A stretch of DNA of 64,000 nt from Lutraria lutraria (Eukaryota > Mollusca > Bivalvia > Venerida > Mactridae): NCBI GenBank assembly GCA_964023205.1, contig OZ026833.1:32204830-32268829 (forward strand). The letters are read 5' to 3'. Under the pieces are notes generated by a model, which was not told the DNA's origin, did no database searches, and worked only from the letters and a program-made list of their open reading frames with translations. Of the stretch, positions 60,201 through 64,000 are shown in pieces. How positions within the stretch are numbered: the stretch's first letter is position 1; each line of letters opens with the position of its first letter. The position numbers were made by a program, and so were the translations under genes.

Positions 60201-63168
60201 TTTTCATTTCAGAACTACATTTTAAGTAAAGGTGTAGATATTTTTTAATCTTAGCAAAAATTCAAGTAAATAAGAAGGACATTTCGATCCTCAATGCACC
60301 TTCATTTTCTTATTAATCAGTTTTTAACAAAGTCAAGAGGGTGGGCGCATGGAAGGTGACATCAAACAATGGTTCCTGTTTGTTGACTTGAAATTGATAT
60401 ATACTAAAGCCAAACTTAGTATATAGCTTGATGTTATTGAAACCTAGCTTGGTATCATTTCTGGGGATTCTGATGTTCAGGTCAAGGTCACTATTACTAA
60501 AATTAGGAAAACAGTTTCCACTCAATAAACTGTTGAAAACTTGGTTTGGTAGCATCACTAGTTTTCTTTTTGATATGAATTCATCCAACTGAAAGTGAGA
60601 AACTGAGAGTTTATCGTTTTTTAGCAGAAACATTCATTTAAAGACATTTAGTCTGCTCTTTGGGTTTGTAGTTCAATTTACAGCCATTCTGGCGATACAG
60701 GCAAACCTGTAAACAAAGGCCACCCCTGGGAAAGACAAAATATGACCTTTATTCACAGTTGGCCTTTATTTGGAGGTTATTTTGTTCTAAATAGCCAATG
60801 ATTGTATTTCAAAGAATGGCCTTTATTCACAGGATATCTTTATTCAGAGGCTAACACAGGTTTGACTGTACTTGAGTCTTATTCTGAAAACGTTACAACA
60901 AAATCAAGTCTATTAGGCTAAGTACTTTCTCCTGAAATGTTCAATAAATGAATGTTGATGGTGTCAACATTACTAGTAGAATTACTTGTACTTATGTCCA
61001 TCCAATTGTTCTGTTTTAAAATGCTTTCAGGTCATATTTTATATGATGATAAAGAATGTCCTTATCTCTGTTCAGCAACCGTTCACACCTTTGAGATTAA
61101 CTTGCCTCCGAACTCTTAAAATGTTCAAAAGTTGATTGAAAGGGTGGCCTGGCATTTTGATAGCATGAACGCTCGTTTGCATGCATATTTTGTAAAAGTT
61201 GTTGAAAGGAGTTTGACCATCTATTTAATTTAACGAAAAATTTGGATTGAATTTCATTAGATATTGGATAAATTCTGCAAAACTTAATCATCCTCATGAA
61301 GTACCTTATAAATACCTGAGCTTATGTTCAAAATCAATATATCAAACATACAGTTTTGTCTTATTTTCAGAGTTCTGCTGAAAGAGTTAACCGTGCTCCA
61401 AATTCTAAACAGAAAGGTTTCTTACCTCCATTTGGACTTTTCTCCAAGAAATCCAAGTCATCAAGTACACCTGCACCAAGATCAAGTGAGTTTATTCCAT
61501 AAATGTTCTACGAGTCTGTAGTTTTTTTTTTGGGGGGGGAGGCTGATTTTGGGTCGAAATCAGCCCCATTCAGTCTTAAGGACATACCCGGTAGTTGCTA
61601 TTGCGCAACGTTGTGCGCATCCGTGACGTTAATGTTACTATTAAACATATAGGCAAAATGAAAACGTATTGAGAGAATTTTTTAAAACTTTCCATGATCA
61701 TAGCATATGATAACAGAAACATTTTAATCAAAAAGAAAATGGGGGTCGCAGTGCTTGTTTCTGAGTTTTCTTTTTTCTTGTTTTGGCTTAATTCATGTCA
61801 TTTCAAGGGCAGATTACTCNNNNNNNNNNNNNNNNNNNNNNNNNNNNNNNNNNNNNNNNNNNNNNNNNNNNNNNNNNNNNNNNNNNNNNNNNNNNNNNNN
61901 NNNNNNNNNNNNNNNNNNNNNNNNNNNNNNNNNNNNNNNNNNNNNNNNNNNNNNNNNNNNNNNNNNNNNNNNNNNNNNNNNNNNNNNNNNNNNNNNNNNN
62001 NNNNNNNNNNNNNNNNNNNAAAACTCAAAATAAATTAAAAAAAAAAATAAATTAAGGCTTTCGTGTTAGTAAAAAGAGTATATTTCAGTGTCAGGATTAA
62101 GAAAAATATTTTAATAAATTAAGGCTTTTGTGTTAGTAAAAAGAGTATATTTCAGTGTCAGGATTAAGAAAAATATTTTAATAAATTAAGGCTTTCGTGT
62201 TAGTAAAAAGAGTATATTTCAGTGTCAGGATTAAGAAAAATATTTTTATAAATTAAGGCTTTCGTGTTAGTAAAAAGAGTATATTTCAGTGTCAGGATTA
62301 AGAAAAATATTTTAATGAATTAAGGCTTTCGTGTTAGTAAAAAGAGTATATTTCAGTGTCAGGATTAAGAAAAATATTTTAATAAATTAAGGCTTTTGTG
62401 TTAGTAAAAAGAGTATATTTCAGTGTCAGGATTAAGAAAAATATTTTAATAAATTAAGGCTTTCGTGTTAGTAAAAAGAGTATATTTCAGTGTCAGGATT
62501 AAGAAAAATATTTTTATAAATTAAGGCTTTCGTGTTAGTAAAAAGAGTATATTTCAGTGTCAGGATTAAGAAAAATATTTTAATAAATTAAGGCTTTCGT
62601 GTTAGTAAAAAGAGGTTATTTCAGTATCAGGATTAAGAAAAATATTTTAATGAATTAAGGCTTTCGTAAAACTGTAAGATACCATTACGAAACAGATACC
62701 ATCTTGTCTTACATCGGAGTTGAAATACTTTATTTGCCAATGTGTAAATAAAAAATCATGTACAGTCAAACCATTGAACAAAGGCCACCCTTAGGAAAAA
62801 CATAATGTGACCTTCATGTACAGGTGACCTTTAATCTGAGGTGATTTTTTTCCGTATGATATATTAGAGTTTTAAAAGAATGAACTTCATTTACAGGGTG
62901 GCATTTATTTGAAGGTGGCCGCTAACACAGGTTTGACTGTAGTTTTAAACTGGCTGCAATAAAATATATCTTATCTTCATTACAGGACACTTGTGTGGTA
63001 TGTACTACGATGGCTGTATCCTGGTTACGACATCGGTTCCCTTCAAGAGAGGAGGAATGGCAGATGATAGAACTCAAAGCTCTTGCTTGGTTATCTTCAA
63101 ACATTCCCAGTGATTCTATGGAGGAGAATATAAGACTTGTAGCTACAACACTATGGAATAAGAAATAA
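48233..63168 (+). CDS. VWA5A: von Willebrand factor A domain-containing protein 5A-like
   Basis: Sixteen visible exons: 48233-48296, 50100-50302, 51446-51665, 52168-52337, 53103-53211, 53999-54103, 54685-54811, 55693-55834, 56363-56448, 57122-57236, 57649-57816, 58502-58685, 59118-59314, 60085-60156, 61371-61485 and 62986-63168 (TAA). All junctions are in phase except 61485 to 62986. In-frame TAA at 48221-48223 precedes the ATG. The visible protein is about 692 + 60 residues: VIT domain (~22-140), von Willebrand A domain (~280-445) with MIDAS DRSGSMS, then the family's C-terminal region. VIT-VWA proteins of this group (VWA5A/LOH11CR2A/BCSC-1 in vertebrates, poorly understood and lacking a signal peptide) are intracellular adhesion- or tumour-suppressor-related. 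The start MSKPESKATDVLG has no signal peptide. Orthology to 5A rather than 5B is by general resemblance. Confidence 0.88.
49350..49380 (+). repeat. GA microsatellite
   Basis: Run of AGAGAGAGAG with one GTGAG break, in intron 1 of the VWA5A-like gene. Confidence 0.9.
50100..53211 (+). CDS. VWA5A: VIT-domain exons 2-5 of the VWA5A-like gene
   Basis: Exon 2 encodes a textbook VIT start: VKVIGYIAEVSAKLTYYNEE, then VFTFPVDVNSAVYNFEAEIG and GRHIVAEVQRREQ. Exon 3 continues with AGDTFCCKLGNLPSETEAML and a Pro-rich 'LPTVLNPRYSPG' end. Exons 4 and 5 are the linker strands up to the VWA domain. VIT domains are beta-rich modules that in the inter-alpha-trypsin-inhibitor group always accompany VWA. Confidence 0.9.
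50719..51260 (+). mobile_element. ATACGCCCGTC-type non-coding element
   Basis: Begins TATACGCCCGTCAAAGACGG then GACGTATTATG, a terminal hairpin, followed by GTGTCCGGACTC-like units. Two diverged units (about 50796-50940 and 50941-51090) share TTGTCCGGACTCTAATTCAA and 'GATCTTCACC.AACTTGGTCAG.AGTTGCATCTA'. The right end is uncertain. It is in intron 2 of the VWA5A-like gene. Confidence 0.6.
51815..52079 (+). mobile_element. tRNA-derived SINE, copy 1 (well preserved head)
   Basis: The head 51815-51887 still folds like a tRNA: acceptor stem GCCGTGA/TCACGGC (7 of 7), T arm CCGGG-TTTGATT-CCTGG, and an A-box region CCAGTGGATAATGTGC. The body continues CCATGAAAATTAGACAACAA ... CCAGGAAAACTTGTTAG, and the tail GTTGAAAAACGGCGATAAACCC ends in AAGTAAATAAATA. 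The same body occurs at 59750-59946. It lies in intron 3 of the VWA5A-like gene. Confidence 0.85.
53745..53951. mobile_element. Probable MITE
   Basis: The right end CCCAATGAAAATTTATGATT followed by CCACAGTATATG is roughly the inverse of the left ATGTACTGTATATTTTG...TTTTCGTGG. The left end is decayed. In intron 5. Confidence 0.45.
53999..57236 (+). CDS. VWA5A: VWA-domain exons 6-10 of the VWA5A-like gene
   Basis: GEFIFLIDRSGSMSGDRI spans the junction of exons 6 and 7. The MIDAS DxSxS is intact (D~288, S~290, S~292). SYFNIVSFGSKFKNLFSSS, GTEIYKPLQQIF, LFVLTDGAVSNT (MIDAS Asp) and VFSVGIGAGASTALVKGMA follow, each a hallmark of this family. Metal-ion-dependent ligand binding should therefore be possible. 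Confidence 0.92.
54355..54539. mobile_element. MITE with GAGCTCCAGGGTT ends
   Basis: GAGCTCCAGGGTTCCCAATAA on the left; TTATTGAGAACCCTGGAGCTC on the right. The interior has CCGGCCCAAAAG and the roughly inverse CGGCTAAATTGGCC. In intron 6, about 145 bp before the MIDAS exon. Confidence 0.8.
55201..55494. mobile_element. MITE with GGGCTCGAAAT ends
   Basis: GGGCTCGAAATAACCCTAGC on the left and GTTAAATTCGAGCC on the right, with several TGCTAGT/ACTAGCA words facing each other inside. Confidence 0.65.
56085..56269. mobile_element. Probable MITE with TACAGTGCAAC ends
   Basis: Left TACAGTGCAACATCCCC, right GAGAGGTCGTACTGTA (inverse TACAGTACGACCTCTC). Two diverged internal units share GAGxxxTTGTTGCTCxAGAGAG. 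Confidence 0.55.
57649..61485 (+). CDS. VWA5A: C-terminal exons 11-15 of the VWA5A-like gene
   Basis: These exons encode CAMQPAVTEINISWDLP, LSAGERLTLFVVLNG, the VHRLATKKYLQLLQ helix and VISKFTSFVAVDHDGE, all segments in the order of VWA5A C-termini. They end in a basic Ser-rich linker (LFSKKSKSSSTPAPRS). Exon 60085-60156 (24 codons, phase 0 both ends) and exon 61371-61485 are less conserved-looking. The last ends in phase 1. Confidence 0.8.
57960..58035. mobile_element. ~76-bp palindromic mini-element, copy B
   Basis: CGAGGGCTAAGCGCAACACT-GTCGTAAC pairs with GTTACGAC-ACTGTTGCGCTGAACCCTCG around a loop TTGTTCTTATTTCCATATGA. It is the inverse-orientation partner of 14588-14663. Confidence 0.8.
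59750..59946 (+). mobile_element. tRNA-derived SINE, copy 2 (decayed)
   Basis: Shares the body of the SINE at 51815: CCATGAAAATTTGACAACA, TGTGGAGAAGTCACC, TACTGGTTAGAATACC and CCAGGAAAACTTGTTAG. The head (GATTTGGTTCAGTGGTTAG) keeps an A box, but the B box is poor. Confidence 0.7.
60696..60870 (+). mobile_element. TACAGTCAAACC MITE, copy 4
   Basis: Starts TACAGGCAAACCTGTAAACA and ends CTAACACAGGTTTGACTGTA, with GGCCTTTATTCACAGG inside. Confidence 0.75.
61820..62019. other. Assembly gap (200 N)
   Basis: Exactly 200 N bases, the usual placeholder for unknown length. It lies between the last two visible exons of the VWA5A-like gene. Confidence 0.99.
62035..62668 (+). repeat. 67-bp tandem repeat, ~9 copies
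   Basis: Units of TTAAGGCTTTCGTGTTAGTA, then AAAAGAGTATATTTCAGTGT, then CAGGATTAAGAAAAATATTTTAATAAA. Copies are almost identical. The block starts right after the N gap and may continue into it. Confidence 0.95.
62761..62941 (+). mobile_element. TACAGTCAAACC MITE, copy 5
   Basis: Starts TACAGTCAAACCATTGAACA and ends CTAACACAGGTTTGACTGTA. It stops only 44 bp before the last coding exon, so it borders the branch-point region of that intron. Confidence 0.8.
62986..63168 (+). CDS. VWA5A: Last exon of the VWA5A-like gene
   Basis: After TTCATTACAG, 60 codons and TAA. VVCTTMAVSWLRHRFPSREE followed by EWQMIELKALAWLSSN matches the final helical region of VWA5A-type proteins. It opens in phase 0 whereas the previous visible exon closes in phase 1, so sequence is missing between them. 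The stop overlaps a possible poly(A) signal AATAAA (63164-63169); another AATAAA is at 63724. Confidence 0.85.
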   Translation, partial: DTCVVCTTMAVSWLRHRFPSREEEWQMIELKALAWLSSNIPSDSMEENIRLVATTLWNKK

Positions 63169-64000
63169 AAATTCATACAGTATGAAGTGAAATATTTTAT
63201 CCTCTCAAATGGTGTATTTAAATGCAGGATGAATCTTGGAATTCTACCTTTAGAAATGGGTTGCACTTTTTGCTTTTCTCTAGTTTCTATCATTCATTTG
63301 GAATGCCCATAGGAAGCAGATTCATATTTCGGAGGGGGGGGGGTAATTTTAGTCTGCCAACAGGGGGAGGTTGGATTACAGGATCACTTACAGCCCCTTT
63401 AAAAACATGTCAGCAAAAATTCTTGGGTTGAGCTAAGCCTGTCCCTAGCCCTCTGGTTCGAAAGGGCCTGTATGTACTGACCTATGTAAACATCCCATTT
63501 ATGTTAAGTTTCTTCATAGATTGCAAACATTCAAGCTGAACATTTTGGCTTTGAATATCACAGTGAAAAGGAAATTACAAAAATATTGGTCAGAATATAG
63601 TAGGGCACATCACAATGTCAATGCAGCTTCTTCATCTTACACACACTGGAAGAGAGTATCCATTTGTTACAATTTTGAAAAAAATGTATACACTATGCTG
63701 ACAAACAACTTTTACAAACCTAGAATAAATATTCAATTTTTTTTATTCCTGAGTCTATGTGTATTTCAGGAAGATAATTATGATACCATGCAATGCTTGA
63801 GTGTTTTATAAACAGTTTATTTATATTGTTTTGTTTTGAAGCTATTCAGTGTTCTTATGATACAAATGTATTTTTTATTTTATTGCATTTACACTTTGTA
63901 CTCAATAATTGCCTTGTAGATTAATGGTGTATATTGACACCATTGTCAATTTAAGGATTACGGACCCTAATACAAACTTATAATGACCTTAAAAGTTAGA
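63169..64000. other. 3' UTR / downstream flank of the VWA5A-like gene
   Basis: No further exon recognised. There is a G-rich stretch at 63333-63372 (GGAGGGGGGGGGGTAATTTT, then AGGGGGAGG). AATAAA at 63724 is a candidate distal poly(A) signal. Confidence 0.5.

Noticed and set aside
61694..62055. Open frames across the N run
   Set aside because: They exist only because N positions cannot show stops.
62035..62668. CRISPR-like array
   Set aside because: Units of 67 bp are repeated whole without unique spacers, in a eukaryotic intron.

Overview
This is eukaryotic animal DNA: AT-rich, with short GT-AG exons separated by long introns and crowded with foldback elements, MITEs, tRNA-derived SINEs and tandem repeats. 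The style of the repeats (elements bounded by AGCTCACC and GGTGAGCG, TATGCCCCC elements, a SINE ending in GTTGAAAAACGGCG) and the kind of genes suggest a lophotrochozoan, most likely a bivalve mollusc. That placement is inference; no species can be named.

Layout. (1) 1-337: remnant of a LINE reverse transcriptase, minus strand. (2) 728-1997: 3' end of a plus-strand single-pass membrane receptor with EGF-like repeats (MEGF/scavenger-receptor-F style). A 1188-bp foldback transposon with an 8-bp target duplication (2415-3602) appears to have landed in its cytoplasmic-tail exon. (3) 3.7-9.7 kb: gene-poor, with a Penelope-like retroelement remnant (GIY-YIG endonuclease end plus a decayed hammerhead-like motif), an orphan ORF and a small MITE. 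(4) 9764-29283: a complete plus-strand gene of 17 constitutive exons plus one probable 54-nt cassette exon. It encodes a 2376-residue protein: coiled coil, SAM domain, coiled coils, TKL-type protein kinase, then a very long disordered tail ending in polyproline and a twice-repeated short motif. I do not recognise a named orthologue. (5) 29.4-35.5 kb: repeats, including one element nested in another. (6) 35.6-44.1 kb: a tandem array of a unit of about 1286 bp; five units carry a tRNA-like pol III promoter on the minus strand. (7) 44.1-48.2 kb: repeats, including a 1.58-kb near-perfect palindrome. (8) 48233-63168: a plus-strand VWA5A-like gene (VIT domain plus von Willebrand A domain), 16 visible exons. 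At least one exon is lost in a 200-N assembly gap at 61820-62019.

All exon borders were read by eye from GT/AG sites. Reading phase is continuous through every junction of the kinase gene and through every VWA5A junction except the one spanning the gap. The genes do not look functionally linked: an adhesion or scavenging receptor, a cytoplasmic scaffold kinase and a VIT-VWA protein lie on the same strand, separated by transposon-rich DNA.
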